A stretch of DNA of 47,440 nt, taken from assembly GCA_031552195.1 (NCBI GenBank), contig JAVBMT010000014.1:1-47440 (forward strand), read 5' to 3'. Source of the stretch: JAVBMP01 sp031552195 (GTDB lineage: Bacteria; Desulfobacterota; Desulfovibrionia; Desulfovibrionales; Desulfovibrionaceae). The notes under the pieces are model-generated. The model made no database searches and had not been told where the DNA came from. It saw only the letters and a list, made by a program, of their open reading frames with translations. Below, piece after piece: positions 33,324-41,377 of this stretch. Position numbers and translations under genes: made by a program. Each line of letters opens with the position of its first letter. The stretch's first letter is position 1.

Positions 33324-34889
33324 ATGTATCCGCAAACGAAAAACGTCATTGTCGTGATGCTGGACAGCCTGCAGTACAACTACCTGCACTGCAACGGCAA
33401 CGAATGGATCAAAACCCCCAACCTTGACCGCTTCGGCCGTGAAGGCATCATTTTCGACGAATGCTACATTGAAGGCGTGCCCACCATTCCCTGCCGCCGC
33501 GCCATGCACACCGGCCGCTACACCCTGCCCTTCAGCGGCTGGACGGCCCTTTCCATGGAAGACACCACCATTGCCGACCTCTGCTGGGGCAGCAACATAG
33601 ACACCGCTTTCTATTTTGACAGCGCCCCGCACCGCCTGCCGAAATTCGGCTACACCCGCGGCTTTGACAAAGTTTACTTCGTGCACGGCCATGAAGGCGA
33701 CCACCGCTACTACGCCAGAGACGAACTTATCCACGCCAAGGCCCAGGACTTCCTGGAAGACCACATGCTTAAAGAAGGCGCCGACATACTCGGCCATGAA
33801 GTTATCGAAGCCCTTATCGACGAAACCAACGGCATGATCGCCCAGCGCCAGTACTGGAAGACCGACGAAGACCAGAACGTCGCCAAGCTTATGAAGCAGG
33901 CCGTGAAATATCTTGAAGACCGCGACCCGAACAAACCCTTCTTTCTCTGGGTTGACAGCTTTGATCCGCATGAGCCCTGGGACGGCCCCTCCGTGTGGGA
34001 TCCGGAAATGGAATGCCCCTACAACCCCGGCTACAAGGGCAAAGACCTCTGGAACCCGCCCATCGGCGCCGTTGAAGGCGTTTACACCGAAGAAGAACTG
34101 CATCACGTGCGCATGCTCTATGCGGAAAAAATCACCGTGTGCGACAAGTGGTTCGGCCATTTCATGGATAACTGCAAGCGCCTTGGCCTGGAAAAAGACA
34201 CCCTGTTCATCACCGTTTCCGACCACGGCGAACCCATGGGCAACGGCGAACACGGCCACGGCATCATGCGCAAGTGCCGCCCCTGGCCTTATGAAGAACT
34301 GGTGCACGGCGTGTTCATGATGAAAGGCCCCGGCATCAAGGCCAACCAGCGCACCAAAGCCTTCGTGCAGTCTTGCGACATAGCCCCCACGGTTTGCGAC
34401 TGGCTGGGCCTTGGCGTGCGCGACTTCCACCAGGGCCTGAGCGTGCTGCCCATTGCCCGCGGCGAAGTGGAAAAAGTGCGTGATTTCGCCATTGCCGGTT
34501 ACTTCCAGTATTCCTGGTCCATCATCACCCACGACTGGTCTTACATCCACTGGGCGAAGAACGACGAAGAAAGCATCTCCAAGTCCATGCTGGAAATTTA
34601 CGGCAAGGGCACCATGGCTAACGCCTCGCACGTCGGCCTGACCAAAATGGCCCTTGGCGGCGGCGAAATAGACGAGCTTGACGCCTACAAGTCCGTAGCC
34701 ACCACCGACGGCGCCGACCAGTGGACCTGCACGCCTTCCGCCACTTCCACCGTGCCGGCGAAAGACGAACTCTATGACCGCAAGAAAGACCGCTTCCAGC
34801 TGAACAACGTGGCTGACAAGAACCCCGAAGTCGCCAAAAAGATGTGGGACGACCTGCGTGAATTCATGGGCTACCTGAGAACCTGCTAG
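33324..34889 (+). CDS. Sulfatase-superfamily hydrolase with Thr in place of the Cys/Ser nucleophile
   Basis: A 521-aa cytoplasmic enzyme of the alkaline phosphatase/sulfatase superfamily. Metal-site residues are visible: D14 in VVMLDSLQYN and D300-H301 in TVSDHGEPMGNGEHGHG. The sulfatase signature C-x-P-S-R-x4-T-G-R reads T54-I-P-C-R-R-A-M-H-T-G-R65, so the position normally converted to formylglycine is Thr. Thr nucleophiles are known in phosphodiesterases and phosphotransferases of this superfamily, so a phosphoester, phosphonate or other ester activity is as likely as sulfatase. There is no signal peptide. Codons are strongly biased (GAA, GGC, AAC, CTG, ATC), suggesting high expression. 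AAAGGAG precedes the ATG and a strong terminator follows. Confidence 0.8.
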   Translation: MYPQTKNVIVVMLDSLQYNYLHCNGNEWIKTPNLDRFGREGIIFDECYIEGVPTIPCRRAMHTGRYTLPFSGWTALSMEDTTIADLCWGSNIDTAFYFDSAPHRLPKFGYTRGFDKVYFVHGHEGDHRYYARDELIHAKAQDFLEDHMLKEGADILGHEVIEALIDETNGMIAQRQYWKTDEDQNVAKLMKQAVKYLEDRDPNKPFFLWVDSFDPHEPWDGPSVWDPEMECPYNPGYKGKDLWNPPIGAVEGVYTEEELHHVRMLYAEKITVCDKWFGHFMDNCKRLGLEKDTLFITVSDHGEPMGNGEHGHGIMRKCRPWPYEELVHGVFMMKGPGIKANQRTKAFVQSCDIAPTVCDWLGLGVRDFHQGLSVLPIARGEVEKVRDFAIAGYFQYSWSIITHDWSYIHWAKNDEESISKSMLEIYGKGTMANASHVGLTKMALGGGEIDELDAYKSVATTDGADQWTCTPSATSTVPAKDELYDRKKDRFQLNNVADKNPEVAKKMWDDLREFMGYLRTC

Positions 34890-34930
34890 AGAATGCCGCT
34901 CAGGCGGATGCCTGACACGGCCTGAATGAA

Positions 34931-34965
34931 AACCCCCTGCCGGCTTGAGCCCGGCAGGGGGTTTT
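34931..34965. terminator. Bidirectional intrinsic terminator after the sulfatase-type gene
   Basis: CCCCCTGCCGG (34933-34943) and CCGGCAGGGGG (34951-34961) pair perfectly around a 7-nt loop, with TTTT after and AAAA before the stem, so it can stop transcription from both sides. Confidence 0.9.
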
Positions 34966-35110
34966 CATATGGCGGAAAAGGCCAGGTCGGGTTGACAGCG
35001 GAACAGCGTTCAGGCGGCAAACCTATTCAAGATGGCCGCGTGGCTCCAGGCGCGCGCTGGCTGGCTGCAATGCGGTTTTATTCCGGAGGCCGCCGCTCAA
35101 AGAGGATTTT

Positions 35111-35137
35111 AGAGCATTTTAACTTTGAAAACGCTCT
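35111..35137. repeat. Palindromic element, copy 4, at the nitroreductase stop
   Basis: AGAGCATTTT...AAAACGCTCT arms enclose AACTTTG. The right end (CTCTAA) overlaps the stop codon of the minus-strand nitroreductase gene, just as copy 2 overlaps the priA stop. Confidence 0.65.
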
Positions 35138-35774
35138 AAGACCTGTTTCCGACCGTAAGCACCAGAAGGGCGCGCCGCCCTTCCGGCAGGTTCAGAAGCT
35201 GGTTCATTTCCGCTCTTTTCATGGTCATTCGCGTAACGGCGTTCAACCCGGCGGAAGCGCAGTAGAGGTAGATGTTTTGCGAACTGTGCCCTAAAATCAC
35301 GCCCGCGGCGATGTCGTTTTTCTGTTCAGTTGCCAGCACGATATTCAAAGGGGTATCCAGCACGAATTTTTGCGGGCCGGCCGCAACGTCCCGGAAATCT
35401 CCCTCATGCAGCAGGTTCAGTGCGTGTTCTACGGGATCATAGGAATAAACGGCCGCTGGAGTTATTATATACGCGCCGATGTCGTGCGCTCCGCTGGCCA
35501 GGGGAATCGTCCGTTTGCCAGACTCGGGGCGGTTTATCCCAGCCGCGGCCCAAAGCAGGTTGGAAATGTGGCGGAGGGAAACTTCATTTTTAGCGTATTC
35601 GCGGCTGGTATGGCGTTCTTTCATGGCCTGCATGAGCGGCATGCCGCCGCTTGTTTCCGGCGCGGGAAGCTGTATGCGCGTTTCGGCGGACCTGGCCTGC
35701 GGCGCAAGGCAAAGCAAGGCCGCGCAGCAGGCCAGAATTACGGAAAATTTTTTGCAGCGTAATGATATCAGCAT
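35136..35774 (-). CDS. Exported nitroreductase-family (SagB/ThcOx-like) protein
   Basis: A 212-aa flavin-binding fold protein. Residues 1-29 are a signal peptide (FSVILACCAALLCLAPQARSA), so it is predicted to be periplasmic, unusual for this mostly cytoplasmic family. The nitroreductase core is seen in ERHTSREYAKNEVSLRHISN, LLWAAAGINRPESGKRTIP, and the C-terminal VILGHSSQNIYLYCASAGLNAV. The FMN-contacting Arg pair (R51, R54 area) is present. The substrate is not known. GAGAGG precedes the start. It lies next to the feo operon on the same strand, beyond the repeat copy, and ends in a palindrome. Confidence 0.85.
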   Translation of the reverse strand: MLISLRCKKFSVILACCAALLCLAPQARSAETRIQLPAPETSGGMPLMQAMKERHTSREYAKNEVSLRHISNLLWAAAGINRPESGKRTIPLASGAHDIGAYIITPAAVYSYDPVEHALNLLHEGDFRDVAAGPQKFVLDTPLNIVLATEQKNDIAAGVILGHSSQNIYLYCASAGLNAVTRMTMKRAEMNQLLNLPEGRRALLVLTVGNRS

Positions 35775-35807
35775 GCGTATCCTCTCATCTTTTAAAGTAT
35801 TTTAACT

Positions 35808-35926
35808 TTGAAATATCTCTGCAAGAATCGGTTTTGAATACAGAAGGCTATATTTTATCCGACATGTGCAAGCCCGAAGCGGCCTGTGCTAAAGGCACGC
35901 CGCGCTGCTCGCTTGCGGGCGTACGC
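35808..35926 (+). repeat. Dispersed intergenic repeat of about 118 bp, copy 2
   Basis: The second good copy of the 8474-8590 repeat, in the same orientation, sits between feoB (ends 35936) and the nitroreductase gene. A palindrome-like TTTTAACTTTGAAATATCTCT stands at its left edge. No indel is visible against copy 1. Confidence 0.8.
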
Positions 35927-35935
35927 TAACGCGGC

Positions 35936-38467
35936 CTAGGCTGTTAACCGGTTTGACTCGGCCGGAGCCGGTGATTTCGCCGCGTCAGCCCGCGTTCCTG
36001 AAGAAAGTTTCGGTTCTGGCAACAACCCCGTTGCGACGGTCAGCGCGATGCAGAGCCCGTAGAACAGCCACATGGCCTGCCAGCCGCTCAAGCCCAGGGC
36101 GGAGCCGCCGGAGAATATGGCGATGGCCGCAAGCAGCCCCAGGCAGGTTTGGTAGGCTATGGAAAACAGCATCCACCTGGAGGCCCCGGCCTGCAGCCGC
36201 ACCATAATCGCAGCTGGAACGCAGGGCGGGTAAAGGGCCATGAAAATCATCAGGGCGAGGGCATGCAGGGGGCCAAAGCCGGTTTCCGCGTTTTTCATAT
36301 TTTCCTGCACGGAGCCTTCGTCTTGATCCAGGCCGTAAATGGCCCCCAGGGTAGCGGCGCTGTTTTCTTTGGCGGCCAGGGCTGAAAGCAGCGCGGTGTT
36401 GATTTTCCAGGTGAACCCGGCATATTTCGTCACGGGTTCCAAGGCCTTGCCGCAACGGCCCAGAGCGCTTCCGGAAAATGTTTCCTCACGCATTTCGCGG
36501 CGCAGGCGCTTGCTGAGGCTGGAAGCGTTTTTCAAGGCCCGCCGCAGTTTGTTCGCGTCTTCTCCCTTTTCGCCCCTGACGATTTCATAGTACAGGGGAT
36601 TGCCCAGCGCGAAGCGCTGTTCGATAGCCGTGGCTTCATCTTGGTCGGTAACCCCGCGCTTGGCCTCTTTCATAGCCTGTTCGAACAGAAGCAGGGGGTG
36701 GAGGTCGGCCGCGCTCACGGCTTCGGCGTAGCGTGTTTCGGACGCCGCCGCCGCGAAGGCCAGCCCGGCTTTTTCCGCCTGCGCCTCGTAATGGCTGAGG
36801 CGTCCGGCATCCAGGTCCGGAAAGGATATCAGGGCGAATACGACTATCGATACGCCCAGCACCATAGTGACTATTTTTTTCAGGAATATCCATATGCGCT
36901 CAAAGGAACGCGAGAGCACCATGCGCGCCGTGGGCAGGTGATAGGGCGGCATTTCCATTATGAAGGGCGCCCTTTGCTTGCCGCGCAAAATGGTGATTGA
37001 GATTATTTTGGCGACAGGCAGGGCCATGAACAAGGTAACAGTGGCGATGAAGAACATCGCCAGGCCGCTGTTCTCCGCAAAATAGGCGCCTATCAGGATG
37101 AGATAAAGCGGCACCTTGGCCAGGCAGTTCATCATGGGGGCGATCAGAATGGTCGCGAGCCTGGCTTTTTCGTCAGGTATGGCGCGCGTGGCCATAACCG
37201 CCGGGATGGCGCAGCCTCCTACGTACACCCCCCCCAGAATGAGCGGCAGGGTGGATTGCCCGTGCAGGCCGAACCGGCGGAAAAGCCGGTCGAGGATAAA
37301 GGCCATGCGCGGCATGTAGCCGCTGTCTTCCAGAATGGTGATCAGGGAAAAAAGCAGAAAAAAGATCGGCAGGTAATTCAAAATCGCCGTCATGCTTTTC
37401 ATGACCCAAAGCCCTAGCGAGCGCATGGCCGGATCGCGCGCGAAGCCGGGGGCAGGCAGATAACCGGCGAAAAAAGATTGCAGGTCGGCCCAGAACGGCC
37501 ATATTCTGGCGGCCAGGTAGCCGCCGAAGACGATGGAAACCTGGTAGACTATGAAAAGGACGCCCAGAAGAATCAGGGGGCCGAAGATCCGGTGGCAGAT
37601 AACGCGGTCCGCTTTGTCGGAGAGCGTGCCCTGGTTTTCCGGCTTGTCCGCGAAACGCTGGAAAATTGAGGCGGCGACGCGGTGGCGGGTGAAGGCGATA
37701 TGCCTTTCCGGGGCCAGGCCGGTTTTTTGGCGAAACTCTTCGCGCAGGGCTTCAGCCCGTTCTTGGAGCGGCCCGGAGTTTTCCGCGTATTCCCGCAACA
37801 GCGCCGAGGCCTCGGCGTCTCCTTCCAGCAATTTTACGGCCAGCCAGCGCGGGGCGCATATCGCGGGCAGAGAGCCGGAGCCGGCCAGCCCGCCCTCCAG
37901 TTCTTCCAGAAAAGATTCAAGCGGCCCGTAATCAAGCCGGAAGCGTTGTTTTTTTTCACCCTGCCCGGGCGCGGCCATTTCGAGCAAGGCGTTTTTCAGC
38001 CCGTCTGCGCCTTTTGCCGCGCGGCCCGTGGTGGGAATGACCGGAGTTTGCAGGTGCGCTGCCAGGCCCGCATAGTCGATTGTAATGGAGCGCCGTTCCG
38101 CAACGTCCATCATATTCAGGGCGATGACCAGCGGAAGTTCCATTTCCAGGAGTTGCAGGGTCAGATAAAGGTTGCGTTTGAGGTTGGCCGCGTCCACCAC
38201 GTTAATTACGGCCGAGGGGTGTGAACGGAGCAAGAAATCCCGCGCCACGCGCTCTTCAAGCGAATATGAGGTCAGGCTGTACGTTCCGGGAAGGTCTACC
38301 AGCTCAAGATGCTTTTCCGGCGTCAAATTAAGGCGGCCGGTCTTTTTTTCCACCGTAACGCCGGGATAATTGGCCACATGCTGCCTGGCCCCGGTCAGCA
38401 TGTTGAAGATGGTGGACTTGCCGCAATTGGGCTGGCCGGCAAGGGCCACAGGCGCGGGGGCGTTCAT
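35936..38467 (-). CDS. feoB: Ferrous iron transport protein B
   Basis: An 843-aa inner-membrane GTPase-linked Fe(II) importer. The N-terminal G domain has G1 GQPNCGKS (11-18), G3 DLPGTYSL and G4 NMMD. A helical spacer region follows, then the membrane part with the Gate motifs (ILEDSGYMPRMAFILDRL, GCAIPAVMATRAI). The middle cytoplasmic insert (roughly residues 540-665) is long. Its ATG overlaps the feoA stop as ATGA. It is the last gene of the Fur-box operon. No separate FeoC was seen. Confidence 0.96.
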   Translation of the reverse strand: MNAPAPVALAGQPNCGKSTIFNMLTGARQHVANYPGVTVEKKTGRLNLTPEKHLELVDLPGTYSLTSYSLEERVARDFLLRSHPSAVINVVDAANLKRNLYLTLQLLEMELPLVIALNMMDVAERRSITIDYAGLAAHLQTPVIPTTGRAAKGADGLKNALLEMAAPGQGEKKQRFRLDYGPLESFLEELEGGLAGSGSLPAICAPRWLAVKLLEGDAEASALLREYAENSGPLQERAEALREEFRQKTGLAPERHIAFTRHRVAASIFQRFADKPENQGTLSDKADRVICHRIFGPLILLGVLFIVYQVSIVFGGYLAARIWPFWADLQSFFAGYLPAPGFARDPAMRSLGLWVMKSMTAILNYLPIFFLLFSLITILEDSGYMPRMAFILDRLFRRFGLHGQSTLPLILGGVYVGGCAIPAVMATRAIPDEKARLATILIAPMMNCLAKVPLYLILIGAYFAENSGLAMFFIATVTLFMALPVAKIISITILRGKQRAPFIMEMPPYHLPTARMVLSRSFERIWIFLKKIVTMVLGVSIVVFALISFPDLDAGRLSHYEAQAEKAGLAFAAAASETRYAEAVSAADLHPLLLFEQAMKEAKRGVTDQDEATAIEQRFALGNPLYYEIVRGEKGEDANKLRRALKNASSLSKRLRREMREETFSGSALGRCGKALEPVTKYAGFTWKINTALLSALAAKENSAATLGAIYGLDQDEGSVQENMKNAETGFGPLHALALMIFMALYPPCVPAAIMVRLQAGASRWMLFSIAYQTCLGLLAAIAIFSGGSALGLSGWQAMWLFYGLCIALTVATGLLPEPKLSSGTRADAAKSPAPAESNRLTA

Positions 38468-38688
38468 CCTTTTTCCACCTCAACCATGCGGGCTTCCTCA
38501 TGGCGTATGCTTATGTGGCAGCCGTCAAGCTCAATTTCCACCGGATCGATCAACGGCGCGTTACGCACGATCATTACGGACGCTCCGGGGTAAAAGCCCA
38601 GGTCCATCAGGCGTTGCCCCAGCGGGCCGTCAGCGCGAACATCCTTTACCGTGCATGAATCGCCATGTGCCATTTCATTAAGGATCAT
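38464..38688 (-). CDS. feoA: FeoA-like SH3 protein, second copy
   Basis: A 74-aa SH3-like cytoplasmic protein that assists FeoB. It shows VRADGPLGQRLMDLGFYPGA and VEIELDGCHISIRHEEARMV, the usual FeoA pattern. The ATG at 38688 (MILNEMAHG) is chosen because upstream codons read as an unrelated Ser-rich stretch overlapping the first feoA. Its stop overlaps the feoB start as ATGA, so the pair is translationally coupled. Confidence 0.9.
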   Translation of the reverse strand: MILNEMAHGDSCTVKDVRADGPLGQRLMDLGFYPGASVMIVRNAPLIDPVEIELDGCHISIRHEEARMVEVEKG

Positions 38689-38689
38689 A

Positions 38690-38736
38690 CGTTTTTCTTG
38701 TTTGTCGGCGGAAAATTTTTTATTTGGAGAAGCCTC
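38690..38736 (+). repeat. Short dispersed repeat, copy 2 (weak)
   Basis: About 47 nt resembling 8207-8253, located between the two feoA genes. The resemblance is partly low-complexity and is not certain. Confidence 0.3.
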
Positions 38737-38956
38737 AGACGACGATGAGCTTTCTGGCCACATCGGCTTCAAGCACGATGCGCCCCGCGCCTACGCTTAC
38801 CAGCATCCGCCCGTTAGCGTCCGCCAGAACGCCAAGCTCCACGCCGGGCAGAATGCCCATGGACTCCAGGCGCATGCGTTCCGCCTCATCCGCTTCTATA
38901 TCCACAACGACCGCCTGTTGCCCGGTTTTCAGCATGCGCAGCGAGTGGGCGCTCAT
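38735..38956 (-). CDS. feoA: FeoA-like SH3 protein, first copy
   Basis: A 73-aa SH3-like protein with LKTGQQAVVVDIEADEAERM, RLESMGILPGVELGVLAD and VGAGRIVLEADVARKLIVV, a clear FeoA pattern. The ATG at 38956 forms a TGATG junction with the stop of the exported protein; a GTG at 38959 is an alternative. It differs clearly from the second FeoA, so the two are old paralogues rather than a recent duplication. Confidence 0.9.
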   Translation of the reverse strand: MSAHSLRMLKTGQQAVVVDIEADEAERMRLESMGILPGVELGVLADANGRMLVSVGAGRIVLEADVARKLIVV

Positions 38957-39276
38957 CACTGAACTATCTTTTTGCCGTCAAGCTGAATGCTGTGCCCTTC
39001 GCCGCCGTCAAGCGTGACGACATATGCGCCTTCGGGTTTTTTGAAGGAGTATTCGCCGTCCTGGTCAATTTTTCCGCTGGTCACGATGTCGCCCTTTTCA
39101 TTGTTTACGCGCACTTCGCAACCGGCGGCAGAGGAGCCGTCGGAAAATTCGGCGTCGCAGGTGACGGTCGCGTCGCCGTTGTCAAGGCAACTTAAAGCCA
39201 GGCTGTGGGCCTGGGCCGTAGCGGCGAAAGGCATGGCGCAAAAAAGGCAAATTGCAAGCAGTGCGAATTTTTTCAT
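38956..39276 (-). CDS. Exported NikL-like metal-capture protein
   Basis: A 106-aa exported protein. Residues 1-22 are a signal peptide (FALLAICLFCAMPFAATAQA). The mature part starts with His-Ser (cleavage after AQA) or QAH (cleavage after ATA); in the second case His at position 3 would form an ATCUN-type metal site. The core (DATVTCDAEFSDGSSAAGCE, VRVNNEKGDIVTSGKIDQDG, EYSFKKPEGAYVVTLDGGEG then HS) follows NikL, a small periplasmic component of nickel/cobalt ECF importers, and related carboxypeptidase-regulatory-like domains. Here it sits directly before feoA with a 1-nt overlap, so an iron(II)-delivery role is inferred rather than nickel. Confidence 0.65.
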   Translation of the reverse strand: MKKFALLAICLFCAMPFAATAQAHSLALSCLDNGDATVTCDAEFSDGSSAAGCEVRVNNEKGDIVTSGKIDQDGEYSFKKPEGAYVVTLDGGEGHSIQLDGKKIVQ

Positions 39277-39311
39277 GATGTTTCCTCGTCATAAGGTCTG
39301 GGGTTCAGGGT

Positions 39312-40076
39312 TCAAGCGCTGATGGCCGCTCCGTAAGAAACTGTGAACTGAGGGTTTTGCAGCACCTTGACCTCCATAAGGAGTTCATCTTCAAGGGCGT
39401 CTATAAGGCCGAAATTCTGCGAAGGGCCTCCGTCGAGATATATGTCGCCCCGCAGGGAATGGCGGCCCAGCAAATGGGTGATGCGCCGGGCGACGGAGTA
39501 ATGCAGGCCCTTGATAATGCTTTCCTTGGGCACACCCTTGGCCAGCAGCGAAACTATTTCGCTTTCCGCGAAGACCACGCAGGTGCTGTTCAGCTCCAGG
39601 GCGTCCGTAGCCTTTTGGCTCATTTCTCCGAACTGTTCTATAGGCGTGTCCAGGATGCGCGCCACCTGTTCGAAAAAGCGCCCGGTTCCGGCCGCGCATT
39701 TGTCGTTCATCTTAAAATCTGAAATCTGCCCGTTATCGGCCAGGTTGATGACTTTAAGGTCTTGCCCGCCGATGTTGATGATGGTGCGGCACGAACCACC
39801 GCTTAAAGTGAAAAGGCCGAGCGCGTTGGCGGAAATTTCGTCAACCGTGTGGCTGGCGTTTGTAACCAGTTTTTTTCCGTAGCCTGTGGCCGAGACTTTT
39901 TCTATGTCCGTCTTGATGATGCCGAGGGTGCTCATGCCTTCCTTGACCAGCTCCATCGCCCTGGCCTCCTGCCCGGGGGCGGTAGGCACCTTGCGGCTCC
40001 ATTTTATGGACTTATCTTCCACCAGCACCACCTTTATGGCCGTGCTGCCAAGGTCCAAGCCTATTCTGTAACCCAT
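39312..40076 (-). CDS. BadF/HgdC-type ATPase, activator of a 2-hydroxyacyl-CoA dehydratase-family protein
   Basis: A 254-aa ASKHA-fold ATPase that, as a homodimer, carries one [4Fe-4S] cluster and injects a low-potential electron into its partner on ATP hydrolysis. Motifs: YRIGLDLGSTAIKVVLV (phosphate 1), IINIGGQDLKVI (middle), cluster Cys C127 in DKCAAGTGRFFEQVA and C166 in STCVVFAESEIVSLLAKG, and DGGPSQNFGLIDAL (adenosine). All key residues are in place. It sits 41 nt behind the HgdB-like gene and 35 nt before the NikL-like gene. Confidence 0.93.
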   Translation of the reverse strand: MGYRIGLDLGSTAIKVVLVEDKSIKWSRKVPTAPGQEARAMELVKEGMSTLGIIKTDIEKVSATGYGKKLVTNASHTVDEISANALGLFTLSGGSCRTIINIGGQDLKVINLADNGQISDFKMNDKCAAGTGRFFEQVARILDTPIEQFGEMSQKATDALELNSTCVVFAESEIVSLLAKGVPKESIIKGLHYSVARRITHLLGRHSLRGDIYLDGGPSQNFGLIDALEDELLMEVKVLQNPQFTVSYGAAISA

Positions 40077-40117
40077 GATCGCCTCCTCCGCTTTCAGCGC
40101 CGGTCCGTTCGCTCCGC

Positions 40118-41377
40118 TCAGGCCAAAGTGCCGCGGTAAGCTTCCAGCCTGGTCAAAAGGTTCTGGCTGTCTTCAGCCGTGTAGTCCGTTTCCAGCTTGA
40201 TGAATTTCAGCCCTTCGCTTTTCAGGCGGCGCTCAAGGGACATGCTTTCGAGGTCAAAGGGGTGGCAGCCCTTCAGGACGTGGAAAACCACGCCCTTGTA
40301 AAGCGCCTTGTGCGCCGTGCATATGATGTTGTTCACGCGCCTGTCGTTATCCGCGAAGGTGGGACACAGGCAGCCCTGATGATAGCGCTGGGCCATGGCC
40401 TTGAGCAGCCCGTGGTCGGAAGGGTCGTCAAAGTAGACCGCTCCGGGAAAAAGCCGCTCTGAAGAACACAAGTCGTCCATCACCACGTTCAGCCCGGCGT
40501 CCTCCAGCAGGTGCATCATTTTCAGGTTGGGAAAAAATATGGGAGAGCCGGCCAGGAACACGTTCGTCCCCTTGGGGGTGAATTCTTTGAATTTCGGCAG
40601 AACGGCCAGCAGGGCGCGCGTCCAGTTCTCCACATCGTCAAAGAAAAAGGCGTTGCTGATGGCGACGTACCAGACGCCGGGCACCTTGCCTTCCCTTTTA
40701 AGTTCGGTAAGCAGGCTGAAGGCGTGCCACGCGGCCTGGTAAACTTTCATAGAGGCGGCCAAGGCCTTGCGGTGAATTTTTTTCCGGCCGGTCAATGCGC
40801 CCAGAAAGTCGCGCAGGGCGTAAATTTCTTCCAGCCAGCGCTCCTGGCTTTCCCGGCGGTCTTTAATGTGCGGCAGTTCCAGCCTGTGCAGCGGTTTTTT
40901 TATAGAATAGCCGCAATTTTCCATCATTTCCGGAAATTTGACCACCCAGTCGCATGTGGTGGGAACTACCCAGGCCGCATAGCCGTTCCGCTTCAGGCTT
41001 CCCGTTTCCATGCCGGAATCAAGCTGCAGCAGGCCCAGGGCCGAGCGCAGCATGGGGCACATGACGGCGGGCAGGGAGGGGGATGAAAGGCGCGGCGTGA
41101 CCTGAGACCCCCCGAAGATCTTGAAAGGGTGCACCCCATAAGCGTGAAAGAGCTCCAGCGGGGCCTGCAGGCACAGCAGGGCGGCCACAGGTTTTTGCAC
41201 CCTGGCGGCCACCGTGCCGGAGTCTGGCCCGGCGGCCAGCAGGTCCATGAAATATTCCAGTTCCGGAAAGCAGTCCGCCCGGTTTTTCAGCAGGGCGGTT
41301 TCCGTTTGCATCTCTTCGCCGCATTTGGATCTTATTTTGCCCTTTATGCGGTCTTCGCGGTTGTTTTGTTCAATCAT
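40118..41377 (-). CDS. 2-hydroxyacyl-CoA dehydratase-family (HgdB/DCCP-like) iron-sulfur protein
   Basis: A 419-aa member of the dehydratase D-component family. Conserved Cys blocks: LLCLQAPLELFHAYGVHPF (C69), MCPMLRSALG (C107), PTTCDWVVKFPEM (C142), DLCSSERLF and CLCPTFADND. The C-terminal GLKFIKLETDYTAEDSQNLLTRLEAY is the family hallmark. True dehydratases are heterodimers of two such subunits beside a CoA-substrate locus; here there is a single subunit with its activator, as in double-cubane cluster proteins (DCCP), which reduce small molecules. No CoA-transferase or amino-acid fermentation gene is near. Its ATG overlaps the stop of the membrane ferredoxin gene (ATGA). Confidence 0.88.
   Translation of the reverse strand: MIEQNNREDRIKGKIRSKCGEEMQTETALLKNRADCFPELEYFMDLLAAGPDSGTVAARVQKPVAALLCLQAPLELFHAYGVHPFKIFGGSQVTPRLSSPSLPAVMCPMLRSALGLLQLDSGMETGSLKRNGYAAWVVPTTCDWVVKFPEMMENCGYSIKKPLHRLELPHIKDRRESQERWLEEIYALRDFLGALTGRKKIHRKALAASMKVYQAAWHAFSLLTELKREGKVPGVWYVAISNAFFFDDVENWTRALLAVLPKFKEFTPKGTNVFLAGSPIFFPNLKMMHLLEDAGLNVVMDDLCSSERLFPGAVYFDDPSDHGLLKAMAQRYHQGCLCPTFADNDRRVNNIICTAHKALYKGVVFHVLKGCHPFDLESMSLERRLKSEGLKFIKLETDYTAEDSQNLLTRLEAYRGTLA

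Noticed and set aside
33252..34631. Minus-strand frame of 459 codons opposite the sulfatase-type gene
   Set aside because: It arises from the strong codon bias of the real gene (few stop codons on the reverse strand). The sense gene has metal-site motifs and a ribosome site.
40118..41377. Benzoyl-CoA reductase or 2-hydroxyglutarate fermentation locus
   Set aside because: Such loci need two dehydratase-type subunits and CoA-transferase or decarboxylase genes; only one subunit is present, next to feo genes.
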